Assembly (NCBI GenBank): GCA_040381075.1
Contig: JBEIHX010000009.1
Coordinates: 53,043-117,042 of the forward strand
Origin: JBEIHX01 sp040381075
Lineage (GTDB): Bacteria > Pseudomonadota > Alphaproteobacteria > Caulobacterales > Aquidulcibacteraceae
Reading direction: 5' to 3'
DNA: 64,000 bases
In this document: positions 35,633-47,118 of the stretch, piece after piece
Numbering within the stretch: position 1 is the first letter of the stretch
How the letters are laid out: each line of letters opens with the position of its first letter
Notes under the pieces: model-generated
What the model was told of the DNA's origin: nothing
Seen by the model: only the letters and a program-made list of their open reading frames with translations
The model's database searches: none
Program-made: the position numbers and the translations under genes

Positions 35633-37573
35633 ATGAGCAAGAAAGAAACGCCCGGCGAGGTATTCAAGCGGTCCCTGGCCGCAACCACCCGGTCCCTGTC
35701 ACGCCAGGCCGGGCTCGAAGTGCTTTACGCCGCCGACGGGCCGAACATCGGACCAAATCGCGTGACCCTGCCCCACCCGTCGCGCGATCTGACGCCGATG
35801 GAGGCGGCCCGCATTCGCGGCGCCGCAGACGGGGCGGCTCTGCGTCTGGCCTATCATGACGACGCCCAGCACGCCGCCCTGCTGCCCACAGGCCAACGGG
35901 CCCGCGCATTGTTCGAGGCGGCGGAGAAGGCCCGCGTCGAGGCGATCGGCGCGCGCGCCATGGACGGCGTGAAGCACAATCTGGAAGCAGCCCTGATCGA
36001 ACGCTGCGAAAAGAAGGGTTTCCAGCGCATGGAGGACCGTCAGCATGCGCCCATGGCTGACGCGCTCGAGCTGATCCTGCGGGAAAAACTGACCGGAGCG
36101 CCGCCGCCTGCCCAGGCGCAGGGGGTGGTGGCGCTGTGGCGGGAGGAAATCGAGGCGAAGGCGGGCAGCGCCATGGCGCGCCTGGAGGCCACCCTCGGAG
36201 ATCAGCGACGCTTTGCGCTGGTCGCGCGTGATCTTATCCGCGATCTGGATCTCGGCGACGAACTGGGCGGCGAGCCAGGCGATGACGACGCCGGCGAGAG
36301 CAACCCGGACCAGCCCGATCAGCCGCCGCCCGACGCGTCCGACGACGGCGGGCAGGGCGAACCGGAGGGAGTGACCACCCAGGAAGTCGACATGGAGGCC
36401 GGCGATGACGCCGGCGAGGACGCCAATGTCACCGTTGACGCCGAGACCACAGCGGACAGCGACGTTGAGGATGAAACCGAAACCGAGGATGGCGCGCGAC
36501 CGGTCCGGCCGAACTTCCGGCCGGGTGACGATCTCGGCTTCCGCTACAAGGTGTTCACCACCGCCCACGACGAAATCATTGGCGCCGAAGACCTGTGCGA
36601 GGCCGAAGAACTCACCCGCCTGCGCGCCTATCTCGATCATCAGTTGACAAGCCTGCAAGGCGCCGTCGGGCGTCTTGCCAATCGTCTGCAACGCCGCCTT
36701 ATGGCCAAACAGAACCGATCCTGGGCCTTTGACCTGGAGGAGGGCGTGCTCGACGTCTCGCGCCTGTCGCGTGTGGTCACCGACCCCATGGCGCCGTTGT
36801 CTTTCAAGCTGGAGGACGAGACGAAGTTCCGCGACACGGTCGTCAGTCTCCTGCTCGACAATTCAGGATCCATGCGTGGGCGCCCGATCATGGTCGCGGC
36901 CCTGTGCGCAGACATTCTTGCGCGCACTCTCGAACGCTGCGCTGTGAAGGTTGAAATCCTTGGCTTCACCACCCGCGCCTGGAAGGGCGGCGGCGCACGC
37001 GAGGATTGGATGAAGGCGGGAAAACCCGCGGGCCCGGGCCGGCTCAACGATCTGCGCCATATCATCTACAAGTCCGCGGACGCACCCTGGAGACGCGCCC
37101 GCAAGAACCTCGGACTGATGATGCGCGAGGGCCTGCTCAAAGAGAACATCGACGGCGAGGCGCTGCAGTGGGCGCATGACCGGTTGATGGCGCGCCCCGA
37201 ACAGCGCCGCATCCTGATGGTGATCTCAGATGGGGCGCCGGTCGACGATTCCACCCTGTCCGTCAACAGTGGAAACTATCTCGAGCGCCATCTGCGCGAA
37301 GTCATCGAGTTCATCGAAACCCGAAGCCCCGTCGAACTGATCGCCGTCGGCATCGGCCATGACGTCACGCGCTATTACCGGCGCGCCGTCACGATCGTGG
37401 ACGCCGAACAGCTTGGTGGCGCCATGACGGATAAGCTCGCTGAACTCTTCGATGAGACGCACACCCGGAGCCTGCCGCCAACGCGCGCCGCACCGTCACC
37501 GCGTCAGGGATCGTCTGCTGGCGTCGGGCGGGCGGACTATCGGCCAGTCGTCGGCGCGCGCACGCGCCGATGA
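35633..37573 (+). CDS. cobT: Cobaltochelatase subunit CobT
   Basis: 646 residues. An N-terminal CobT domain (LPHPSRDLTPMEAARIRGAADGAALRLAYHD) is followed by a strongly acidic Asp/Glu/Pro linker at about 215-300, and a C-terminal VWA domain whose MIDAS is DNSGSMRG with the later SDGAPVDDST. This order is standard for CobT. It forms the chelatase chaperone with CobS. ATG 35633 (MSKKETP) overlaps no gene; a TGTGAG-rich region precedes it. Its stop overlaps the downstream esterase-like start by four bases (ATGA). Confidence 0.95.
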   Translation: MSKKETPGEVFKRSLAATTRSLSRQAGLEVLYAADGPNIGPNRVTLPHPSRDLTPMEAARIRGAADGAALRLAYHDDAQHAALLPTGQRARALFEAAEKARVEAIGARAMDGVKHNLEAALIERCEKKGFQRMEDRQHAPMADALELILREKLTGAPPPAQAQGVVALWREEIEAKAGSAMARLEATLGDQRRFALVARDLIRDLDLGDELGGEPGDDDAGESNPDQPDQPPPDASDDGGQGEPEGVTTQEVDMEAGDDAGEDANVTVDAETTADSDVEDETETEDGARPVRPNFRPGDDLGFRYKVFTTAHDEIIGAEDLCEAEELTRLRAYLDHQLTSLQGAVGRLANRLQRRLMAKQNRSWAFDLEEGVLDVSRLSRVVTDPMAPLSFKLEDETKFRDTVVSLLLDNSGSMRGRPIMVAALCADILARTLERCAVKVEILGFTTRAWKGGGAREDWMKAGKPAGPGRLNDLRHIIYKSADAPWRRARKNLGLMMREGLLKENIDGEALQWAHDRLMARPEQRRILMVISDGAPVDDSTLSVNSGNYLERHLREVIEFIETRSPVELIAVGIGHDVTRYYRRAVTIVDAEQLGGAMTDKLAELFDETHTRSLPPTRAAPSPRQGSSAGVGRADYRPVVGARTRR

Positions 37574-38799
37574 GACTTCTGGCGCTCGCCGCGGCAAGCC
37601 TGATCTTCGCGAGCTGCTCGCCCGTCCAGGCCCCGCGCAGCGCGTCCCCGGCACGCCCGGCGCATGCGCCCGACCCACCCCAGGCCAAAGGCCTTGCCGG
37701 CCAGACTGCGGCTGCGTCAGTCGCGCGCCAGGCTCAGCAGCCTGAAATCCTGGCCCGCCCGCCCGGGGCCGGCGGGCAATCCGCCGCCGCATCAGGACCC
37801 TCGCCGACCGAGCAGTCAGGCAGCGCAGCCTGCCCGCCGGAGCGCATCATCCCGCCCGCCCGGATCGAGGTGTCGCAGGTCCCGCTGCGCCTGCGTCCCG
37901 AGGCGCAGATCCGGTCGACCGCACGATTCCTGGGTGGCGTGGCGGTCGCATCGCCAGACCCCCGCTTTGGCGGGATGAGCGGCCTCAGCGTCGACCCGAC
38001 AGGACTTGTGCGGATGGTCTCGGATGGGGGTCACTGGGCCCAGGCGCAGCTCGCCTTCACCCCTGAGGGCAGGTTTTCCGGGCTCACCGACGTGCGACTG
38101 GCGATGCTGAAGGACAGCGCCGGCGCGCCCCTCGACGGTAAGGACGACGGGGACGCCGAGGACATCACAGCCGTGCCGACGGCAGGCACGACCGTCTTCG
38201 CGATCAGTTTCGAACGCCGTCACCGCGTCGCCCTTTATGACTTCGCCGCCTGCGGTCTGGCCGCGCGCAGCCTGGAGTCCGGGCGGCTGGAGACCCCGCC
38301 CGGGGTGTGGCCAAACGAGGGCGCGGAGGGCTTGACCGCAACACCCGACGGCCAACTTCTGATCGCCGGCTTCGAGCGACCCGCGAATGGACGGATCCGC
38401 ATGGCCGTCGGAGCGCCGTTGGCCGATCTGCGCCTCACGACGGCGACGATCCCGGCCGAGCGGGGCTACAGCCTGACTGCGCTTGCAACCCTCGCCAGAT
38501 CCGACGGCGGGTTCGATCTTTTTGCGCTCTGGCGAAAGTTTTCAGTGTTTGACGGCTTCTCCGCACGCGTCACCCGGATGCGTGCAAGCCTGGTGCGGGG
38601 CGGGGCGTCAGGCGTCGGACTGCGCCTGGGGCCTGGAGCCCGCGTTCTGGAGATTTCCGCCAGCGACGGCGCAGGCAACCTGGAAGGCCTCAGCCTGGCG
38701 CACGCCGACGCTCACGTGCGCCTTGTTCTGGTGTCTGACAACGGCCTGTCTGCGACCCGGGCCACCAACGTGCTCGTCTTTGAGCTGAACGATCAATAG
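37570..38799 (+). CDS. Esterase-like phytase-domain lipoprotein
   Basis: 409 residues. Signal peptide with lipobox FASC (Cys about residue 16), a long Ala/Pro/Gln linker to about 85, then a beta-propeller-like domain of the esterase-like/phytase family (PF13449 type): FGGMSGLSVD, LVRMVSDGGHW, DAEDITAVP, NEGAEGLTATPDGQLL and ISASDGAGNLEGLSL with LVSDNG. The acidic residues in these loops fit calcium binding. Substrate not known; phytase activity is not implied. Translationally coupled to cobT by ATGA. Its last 7 bases overlap the convergent epoxide hydrolase. Confidence 0.8.
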   Translation: MRLLALAAASLIFASCSPVQAPRSASPARPAHAPDPPQAKGLAGQTAAASVARQAQQPEILARPPGAGGQSAAASGPSPTEQSGSAACPPERIIPPARIEVSQVPLRLRPEAQIRSTARFLGGVAVASPDPRFGGMSGLSVDPTGLVRMVSDGGHWAQAQLAFTPEGRFSGLTDVRLAMLKDSAGAPLDGKDDGDAEDITAVPTAGTTVFAISFERRHRVALYDFAACGLAARSLESGRLETPPGVWPNEGAEGLTATPDGQLLIAGFERPANGRIRMAVGAPLADLRLTTATIPAERGYSLTALATLARSDGGFDLFALWRKFSVFDGFSARVTRMRASLVRGGASGVGLRLGPGARVLEISASDGAGNLEGLSLAHADAHVRLVLVSDNGLSATRATNVLVFELNDQ

Positions 38800-39950
38800 C
38801 CGATCGTGCGCGCAAATGCGCGGATATCCGATGTGAGGAGGTCGGGCTCCTCCATCGCTGCGAAATGACCGCCGCGCGGCATATCTGTCCATGTTGCGAT
38901 ATTGTAGGCGCGTTCCGCCCAGCTGCGCGGGGGCGCCTGGTAGAGCCGCTCGCCTGGAAAGTTGGCGAAACCGGTCGGCTTCTCACACCGCACGCCCGGC
39001 GGGAGCTGGATGCCGCCCTCTTCAAACAGGCCGCGATAGTACCACACCGAGGTCGAAAAACTGTCTGTGATGAGGTAGATCATCACATTGGTCCACAGAT
39101 GGTCTGGATCGTACACTTTAAGGACGTCTCCGCCACCCTTCGTCAGATCGCTCCAGCCATGGAATTTCTCGAAGATCCAGCCCGCCACGCCGACAGGACT
39201 GTCCATCAGCGCGTGGGCGAGCGTCTGAGGCTTTGTCGCCTGCTGCACGAAATAGCCGCCCTCCGCCTGCATGGCGGCCTGGGTGCGCGCAAGCCACGCC
39301 GCCTCCGCGTCGTTGGCAGGGTGTGCAGGCGTCGGTCGAAAGCCGATCATGTTGAGGTGCGCCCCGACACAGGCAGAATGATCGAGGGCGAGCCATGACG
39401 AAATCAGCCCGCCCCAATCGCCGCCCTGTGCAAGATACCTCGGATATCCGAGCTGATCCGTCATAAGACGATTGAACAACGCTGCTGTCCAGCGCTGACC
39501 GCGCGGACGCTCGGGCTTGTCGGAAAAACCGAAACCCGGCAGAGACGGGATGACAAGATCAAAGGCGTCAGCGGATGAACCGCCAAAGCGCGAGGGAAAG
39601 GCGAGTTTCTCAATGACGCCCCAGAATTCGAAATGCGAGCCCGGCCAGCCATGGGCGAGGAGCAGCGGACGCTCCCCGCCCGCCTCGCCCACCACATGCA
39701 CGAAATGCAGACCGAACCCATCGACATCGGCGCGGTACTGGGGAAATGCGTTCAGTCGGTCCTGCCAGAGTGACCAGTCGTAGCTGCCAAGCCAGTGGGC
39801 GCACATCGCCTTCAGCCAATCGGCCGGCACGCCGTACCGCCAATCCTCCTCGCCGACGGCCCCGGGGCGCCAGGGATACTCCTCAATGCGTCGGCGCAGG
39901 CGTGCAAGCACATGATCGGGCGCGCTGACCTGGAAAGGAACGGGAGACAT
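38793..39950 (-). CDS. Epoxide hydrolase (EHN plus alpha/beta hydrolase)
   Basis: 385 residues. The N-terminal EHN region (VLARLRRRIEEYPWRP...DWLKAMCAHWLGSYDW) wraps the hydrolase as in microsomal-type epoxide hydrolases. The oxyanion motif is HGWPGSHFEF, the nucleophile Asp is in QGGDWGG, and the late GGHFAAMEEPD carries the His. A cap-region WYYRGLFEEG may supply the tyrosine. It opens epoxides to diols. ATG 39950 has GAGAGG upstream. Confidence 0.9.
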   Translation of the reverse strand: MSPVPFQVSAPDHVLARLRRRIEEYPWRPGAVGEEDWRYGVPADWLKAMCAHWLGSYDWSLWQDRLNAFPQYRADVDGFGLHFVHVVGEAGGERPLLLAHGWPGSHFEFWGVIEKLAFPSRFGGSSADAFDLVIPSLPGFGFSDKPERPRGQRWTAALFNRLMTDQLGYPRYLAQGGDWGGLISSWLALDHSACVGAHLNMIGFRPTPAHPANDAEAAWLARTQAAMQAEGGYFVQQATKPQTLAHALMDSPVGVAGWIFEKFHGWSDLTKGGGDVLKVYDPDHLWTNVMIYLITDSFSTSVWYYRGLFEEGGIQLPPGVRCEKPTGFANFPGERLYQAPPRSWAERAYNIATWTDMPRGGHFAAMEEPDLLTSDIRAFARTIGY

Positions 39951-40203
39951 CAACAGACCTCTCAATCACCAACCCTGCACACCTGGCTGCGATCCCGTCC
40001 AGGCGCCCCACAGCCCTGGCGCGCAGCCTGGTCGAACCGTCGTCAAGGCCCGATCCGAGGCCGCCGGATATGGCCGCCTTCGCACGGACAGCGTGGCGCG
40101 CAATGGCGCGCACGCCCGGGCGAGAACCAGACAAAGACCTTGCCGGACGTCTGGTGAGGCCGGGCATCAGGGCGAAGATCGGGCTTCAGACGAAACCGCC
40201 AGC

Positions 40204-42885
<2,682 letters not shown>

Positions 42886-43069
42886 GGGAAGGTTGGCCTT
42901 TGTTCCGGCGAATCAGAGGCGAGCGCCGGGAAGCGTCGCATGGACTCCGCGGGTCGACGACGCCGCGAAATAGGCTCGACATGCGGACGCCGGACACTTA
43001 AGGACGCGGAATCTAGGTGTCAATGCGGCCGACGCCGCTCGATCGGCGGAAAGATCCGTTCTGTGTTCC

Positions 43070-44473
43070 ATGGCGATCCCTCGTCCTAGTCACCCCAGGT
43101 TGCGCTCCAGCCGGTCCGGGCCCCTCGGGTCCTGGCTTGCCAGGTCCCCGTTCCCGTTGGCCCGGAACATGCCAGACACGCACATGCCAGACACGCACAC
43201 GCCAGACACGCACACGCCAGACAGGTACCTGCCAGACACGCCCCGGCAAGCCAGACCCCTGCAGGAGGGATCCGGTCCTTCCTGGCCCGGTCCTTCCCTC
43301 ACTGGACCGTCCTTGGCTGGACCGTCCTTGGCTGGACCGTCCTTGGCTGGACAGTCCTTGGCTGGACAGTCCTTGGCTGGACCGGCCGTCTCCAAGGGCG
43401 CACGCGCCGGGGCCTCTGCCTTGCTGCGCGCCGCCGCACTTGCGGCGGCCGCCGCAGCAGTCATGACCATCAGCGCCTGCAATTCGGGCGGCGATCAGGT
43501 GAAAATCGATCGTTTGCGCGACGATCCGACGGTTGCCGTGATCATCGAGGGCGAACCGATCCGTTTCCTGGACGTGGAGATGGAGGCGCGCGCGCAAGGG
43601 GTCATCAAGGCCGGCGAGAAACTCGAGTCCGGCGGGGCCGATTACGAGCGGATCCTCCAGGAGCTCATTGATCAGAAGCTGCTCGCGCAGGAAGCCGGCC
43701 GGCGGGGGCTGGACCAGCCCGAAGACGCCCAGTTCCGTCTCGCCATGGCCAGGGAGCGCACGCTCGGCCTGCTGCTGATGGAGGATCTCGTCGCCTCCAA
43801 GGTGACGCCTGAGGCGGTGGAGCGGCTCTATCGCGAACAGCTGAAACTGCTGCAGCTCGGCCAGGAAACCCGGGTGCGCCAGATCGTTGTGGCCACCCAG
43901 GCGGAAGCCGTGGCGCTCAAGCGACAACTCGACCGCGGCGCTGATTTCACCAAGCTCGCCTTCCAGCGATCGCTCGACGCAGACACGCGCCTGGATGGCG
44001 GCGATCTCGGCTTCATCACGCCCGAAAGCAGGCCGCCAGCCTTCGCCCAGGCGGTACAGGCCACCGAGGTGGGCAAGGTGTCCGACCCATTTGAGCTCGA
44101 TCGCTCCTGGCGTCTGGTCATGGTGGTGGAGCGACGCGAGGAACAGCCCCCCTCACTGGAAGAAAGTCGTGACAAGCTCGTCCGGTTCCTGACCTTCGAC
44201 CAGATCCAGACGGTGCTTGAGGGGTTGCGGCGCGACGCGCGCGCCGAACAGCGCAGCGCTTCCGGCGCCATGGCGCCGATCAAGCTTCAGCCCTCGCCGG
44301 ATGACGGCCCGCTGCCGGATCTCGCTCCGCCGCCCGAAAGCAATGCGACGCCCCCTGCCGACGCTGCGGCCCCAGCGACCCGCCCGCCCGCAGCGCCAGC
44401 GCCCGCAAGGCCGGCGCCTGCAGATCCGACACCGGCCCAACCGGCGCCCGCCGCGCCAGGCCCGACGCCCTGA
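43070..44473 (+). CDS. PpiC-type peptidyl-prolyl isomerase, predicted lipoprotein; start uncertain
   Basis: From ATG 43070 the frame gives 467 residues. A lipoprotein signal (ALLRAAALAAAAAAVMTISAC, Cys about 137) is preceded by about 110 residues made largely of two DNA tandem arrays read in frame (MPDTH-like and SLAGP-like). A normal lipoprotein would start nearer the signal; a TTG at 43373 would give a 35-residue signal peptide, so the true start may lie inside the second array. After the Cys come a SurA/PpiD-like helical N-domain (LLAQEAGRRGLDQPEDAQFRL), the parvulin core (VRQIVVATQAEAVALKRQL...DGGDLGFITPESRPPAFAQAV) and a Pro/Ala tail. It would fold outer-membrane proteins. Its stop overlaps argJ. 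Confidence 0.82.
   Translation: MAIPRPSHPRLRSSRSGPLGSWLARSPFPLARNMPDTHMPDTHTPDTHTPDRYLPDTPRQARPLQEGSGPSWPGPSLTGPSLAGPSLAGPSLAGQSLAGQSLAGPAVSKGARAGASALLRAAALAAAAAAVMTISACNSGGDQVKIDRLRDDPTVAVIIEGEPIRFLDVEMEARAQGVIKAGEKLESGGADYERILQELIDQKLLAQEAGRRGLDQPEDAQFRLAMARERTLGLLLMEDLVASKVTPEAVERLYREQLKLLQLGQETRVRQIVVATQAEAVALKRQLDRGADFTKLAFQRSLDADTRLDGGDLGFITPESRPPAFAQAVQATEVGKVSDPFELDRSWRLVMVVERREEQPPSLEESRDKLVRFLTFDQIQTVLEGLRRDARAEQRSASGAMAPIKLQPSPDDGPLPDLAPPPESNATPPADAAAPATRPPAAPAPARPAPADPTPAQPAPAAPGPTP
43167..43241. repeat. Tandem repeat, 15-bp unit, 5 copies
   Basis: ACATGCCAGACACGC and close variants at 43167, 43182, 43197, 43212 and 43227. The unit is a multiple of three, so the ppiC frame stays open through it and reads MPDTH/TPDTH. 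Confidence 0.9.
43302..43376. repeat. Tandem repeat, 15-bp unit, 5 copies
   Basis: CTGGACCGTCCTTGG at 43302, 43317 and 43332, then CTGGACAGTCCTTGG at 43347 and 43362. In the ppiC frame it reads as the SLAGP/SLAGQ pentapeptide; each unit carries an in-frame TTG. Confidence 0.92.
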
Positions 44474-45714
44474 TGGCCGGCGCACCCGTTTCGCCCCTGG
44501 CGCCAGCACGCTTCCCGGATCTGCCAGCGGTGGATGGCGTCCGTCTCGCCACGGCGCAGGCCGGCATCCGCTACGCCGGACGTACCGACGTGCTGCTCGT
44601 GGCCTTTGATGCTCCGGCGGCCGCCGCAGGCCTGTTCACCACCTCGCGCTGCCCCTCCGCCCCGGTGGAATGGTGCCGCACCCACCTTGCGAACGGGGCG
44701 CGCGCACTGCTGGTCAATTCAGGCAACGCCAACGCCTTCACCGGCGAAAAGGGCCGCCTCGCCGCCGCGCATGCAGCCGCCAGTGCGGCGCAGGCGCTCG
44801 GCTGCCGCCCGGAAGAGGTGTTCCTCGCATCAACCGGGGTCATCGGGGAGCCGCTCGACGCCGCAAAATTCGACCAGGTCATGCCCGACCTCGTGGCCCG
44901 GCTGGCGGCGGGCGGTTTCGAGGCCGCCGCCCGCGCCATCATGACCACAGACACCTTTGCGAAAGGCGCAGCCCGCAGCGTGAAACTCGACGGCGTGCCG
45001 GTCGAGTTGGTCGGGATCGCCAAAGGGTCCGGCATGATCGCGCCAGACATGGCGACGATGCTGTCCTACGTGTTCACCGACGCGCCGATCGCCCCACAGG
45101 CGCTGCAGGCCGCGCTCAAACAGGCCGCAGCCGGCACCTTCAACGCCATAACCGTCGATGGCGACACCTCGACTTCAGACACCCTGCAGCTGTTCGCCAC
45201 CGGTTTGGCGGCGCGCCGCGGCGCACCGCGCATCGCGGCGTTCCGCGACCCGCGCCTGAGGCCATTCATCGCTGCGCTGAGCGACCTTCTGCGCGACCTC
45301 GCACTCCAGGTCGTGCGCGACGGCGAAGGCGCCTCAAAGCTGATCGAGGTCCAGGTGACCGGCGCCGTATCGAAAGCCTCCGCGCGCCGCATCGCGCGGT
45401 CGATCGCAAATTCGCCGCTGGTCAAAACAGCAATCGCCGGCGAAGACGCCAATTGGGGGCGGATCGTCATGGCGGTCGGCAAGGCCGGCGAGCCGGCCGA
45501 CCGCGATAAGCTCGCCATCTGGTTCGGCGATCTGCGGGTCGCGGCGCAGGGATCCCGCGATCCTGATTACAGCGAAAAGGCGGCAAGCGCCTATATGCGC
45601 CGCCAGGAAATCCTGGTGCGGGTCGACATCGGCCTCGGAGCCGGTCGCGATACGGTCTGGACATGCGATCTGACAGACGGCTACGTGCGCATCAACGGCG
45701 CCTACCGCTCCTGA
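44473..45714 (+). CDS. argJ: Bifunctional ornithine acetyltransferase/N-acetylglutamate synthase
   Basis: 413 residues, standard length. The self-cleavage site is in SGMIAPDMATML, with Thr of ATML as the new N-terminal nucleophile (about residue 195); LLVNSGNANAFTG and SASTSDTLQL-like GDTSTSDTLQL regions match the ornithine acetyltransferase fold, and the C-terminus is DLTDGYVRINGAYRS. It recycles the acetyl group in arginine synthesis. The ATG overlaps the ppiC stop by one base (TGATG). Confidence 0.96.
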   Translation: MAGAPVSPLAPARFPDLPAVDGVRLATAQAGIRYAGRTDVLLVAFDAPAAAAGLFTTSRCPSAPVEWCRTHLANGARALLVNSGNANAFTGEKGRLAAAHAAASAAQALGCRPEEVFLASTGVIGEPLDAAKFDQVMPDLVARLAAGGFEAAARAIMTTDTFAKGAARSVKLDGVPVELVGIAKGSGMIAPDMATMLSYVFTDAPIAPQALQAALKQAAAGTFNAITVDGDTSTSDTLQLFATGLAARRGAPRIAAFRDPRLRPFIAALSDLLRDLALQVVRDGEGASKLIEVQVTGAVSKASARRIARSIANSPLVKTAIAGEDANWGRIVMAVGKAGEPADRDKLAIWFGDLRVAAQGSRDPDYSEKAASAYMRRQEILVRVDIGLGAGRDTVWTCDLTDGYVRINGAYRS

Positions 45715-45745
45715 CCGGGCGAGGGCGCGTCACCGGATCTCACCG

Positions 45746-46237
45746 ATGCGCACGCCTCCTCCCCTCCCAGACACACGCACCGAACAGGCGTCGCCGGACC
45801 CCGCGACAGCCGACCCAGCCGGCGTACGGCTGGTCCTGGTGGCGGCGGTCGCCCTGCTCGATGCGACAGGACGCGTACTGATCGCCCAGCGCCCTCCCGG
45901 CAAACGGCTGGCCGGTTTGTGGGAATTCCCGGGCGGCAAGGTAGAGGCGGGGGAGCGCCCGGAAGAAACGGCGGTCCGTGAACTGAAAGAGGAACTCGCC
46001 GTCGACCTCGCCGAACGCGCGCTCGAAGCTTTCAGCTTCGCGAGCCATGACTACGGCGACTTCCACCTGCTGATGCCGCTCTACCTCGCGCGCCGCTGGC
46101 GCGGCGCGCCGACGCCCCAGGACGCCCAGGCGATCGCCTGGGCGCCCATCGCGCAGCTTGGCGACTATGAGATGCCGCCAGCCGACCTGCCTCTGGTCGC
46201 CCAGCTGCAGAAGGCCGCCGCAGCAGGCGCACTTTAG
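45746..46237 (+). CDS. mutT: NUDIX hydrolase, MutT type (8-oxo-dGTP diphosphatase)
   Basis: 163 residues. The nudix box reads GGKVEAGERPEETAVRELKEEL (about residues 68-89), matching GX5EX7REUXEEXG-type spacing, preceded by LIAQRPPGKRLAGLWEFPG, the MutT-type nucleotide pocket. An N-terminal tail of about 25 residues is Pro/Thr rich. It cleans 8-oxo-dGTP from the nucleotide pool. It follows argJ by 31 bases, as in related genomes. Confidence 0.9.
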   Translation: MRTPPPLPDTRTEQASPDPATADPAGVRLVLVAAVALLDATGRVLIAQRPPGKRLAGLWEFPGGKVEAGERPEETAVRELKEELAVDLAERALEAFSFASHDYGDFHLLMPLYLARRWRGAPTPQDAQAIAWAPIAQLGDYEMPPADLPLVAQLQKAAAAGAL

Positions 46238-46294
46238 GCAGCGACTTCAGCCGCCATACCGGACCGGGTTTGCGAACAGGCCGCTATCCCGGCA

Positions 46295-46333
46295 GGGGGG
46301 CGGGGACGCGGGGGCGGGGACAGGCGGGGCGGG
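46295..46333 (+). other. Potential G-quadruplex (six G tracts)
   Basis: Six runs of four or more G (46295-46300, 46302-46305, 46310-46314, 46316-46319, 46325-46328, 46330-46333) separated by 1-6 bases, in the convergent gap between mutT and truA. It fits the G4 rule on the plus strand and would be in the 3' tail of a mutT transcript. Confidence 0.6.
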
Positions 46334-46357
46334 GACAACGGCGGAAGCCCCCCGGTC

Positions 46358-47113
46358 TCAGTATCCAACCCGAACCAGATAGAGCCCTTCGGCCGGGGCG
46401 ACCCGCCCGCAACGCGTCCGGTCGGCCGCCGCCAGCGCAGCGCGCAGGTCATCGGCACGCCAGCGGCCAAGACCGACCTGAACCAGCGACCCGACCATTG
46501 AACGAACCTGACGATGCAGAAAGCTGCGCGCACCAGCCCAGACATGCACCTCATCTGCGACCCGCATCACATCCAGGCGGTCAAGCGTCCTGACCGGACT
46601 CGGCGATTGGCACATGGTGTCGCGGAAGGTGGAGAAGTCGTGCCGCCCCAAAAGATGGCGCGCCGCGTCCTGCATCGCGTCCGCGTCCAGCCGGACATGC
46701 TGCTTCCAGACCCGCCCCGCGTCCAGCGCAAGCTTGGCCCGTCGATCACAGATCCGATATTGATAGAGCCGTTCGCGCGCATCAAACCGGGCGTGAAACG
46801 CGTCGCTGACCTCCTCCGCAGCCAGGACCGAAATCGCCTGAAACGCATCAGGACCCGGCGCGAGATGCGCGTTGACTGCGTCGCGCAGCCGGTCGGGCCG
46901 CCAGGACCTGCGCATGTCGACATGGCCGACCTGACCGAGGGCATGCACGCCTGCATCCGTTCGCCCGGCCCCAATCACCGCCGCGGGCTCGCCGCCCTGG
47001 GCCGCAGCAAGCGCCTGCTCCAGCACGCCCTGGACGGAAGGCCCCTCGGCAGTGCGCTGCCAACCGAAGTAGCGGGCGCCATCATACTCAATCGTCAGTT
47101 TGTAGCGCGGCAT
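46358..47113 (-). CDS. truA: tRNA pseudouridine(38-40) synthase
   Basis: 251 residues. Starts YKLTIEYDGARYFGWQ; the catalytic Asp is in GRTDAGVHALGQVGH (about residue 52), with RSFLHRQVRSMVG near the C-terminus. It modifies positions 38-40 of tRNA anticodon stems. ATG 47113 is chosen for its upstream GAGGG. It lies five bases after fmt on the same strand. Confidence 0.96.
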   Translation of the reverse strand: MPRYKLTIEYDGARYFGWQRTAEGPSVQGVLEQALAAAQGGEPAAVIGAGRTDAGVHALGQVGHVDMRRSWRPDRLRDAVNAHLAPGPDAFQAISVLAAEEVSDAFHARFDARERLYQYRICDRRAKLALDAGRVWKQHVRLDADAMQDAARHLLGRHDFSTFRDTMCQSPSPVRTLDRLDVMRVADEVHVWAGARSFLHRQVRSMVGSLVQVGLGRWRADDLRAALAAADRTRCGRVAPAEGLYLVRVGY

Positions 47114-47118
47114 AGCCC

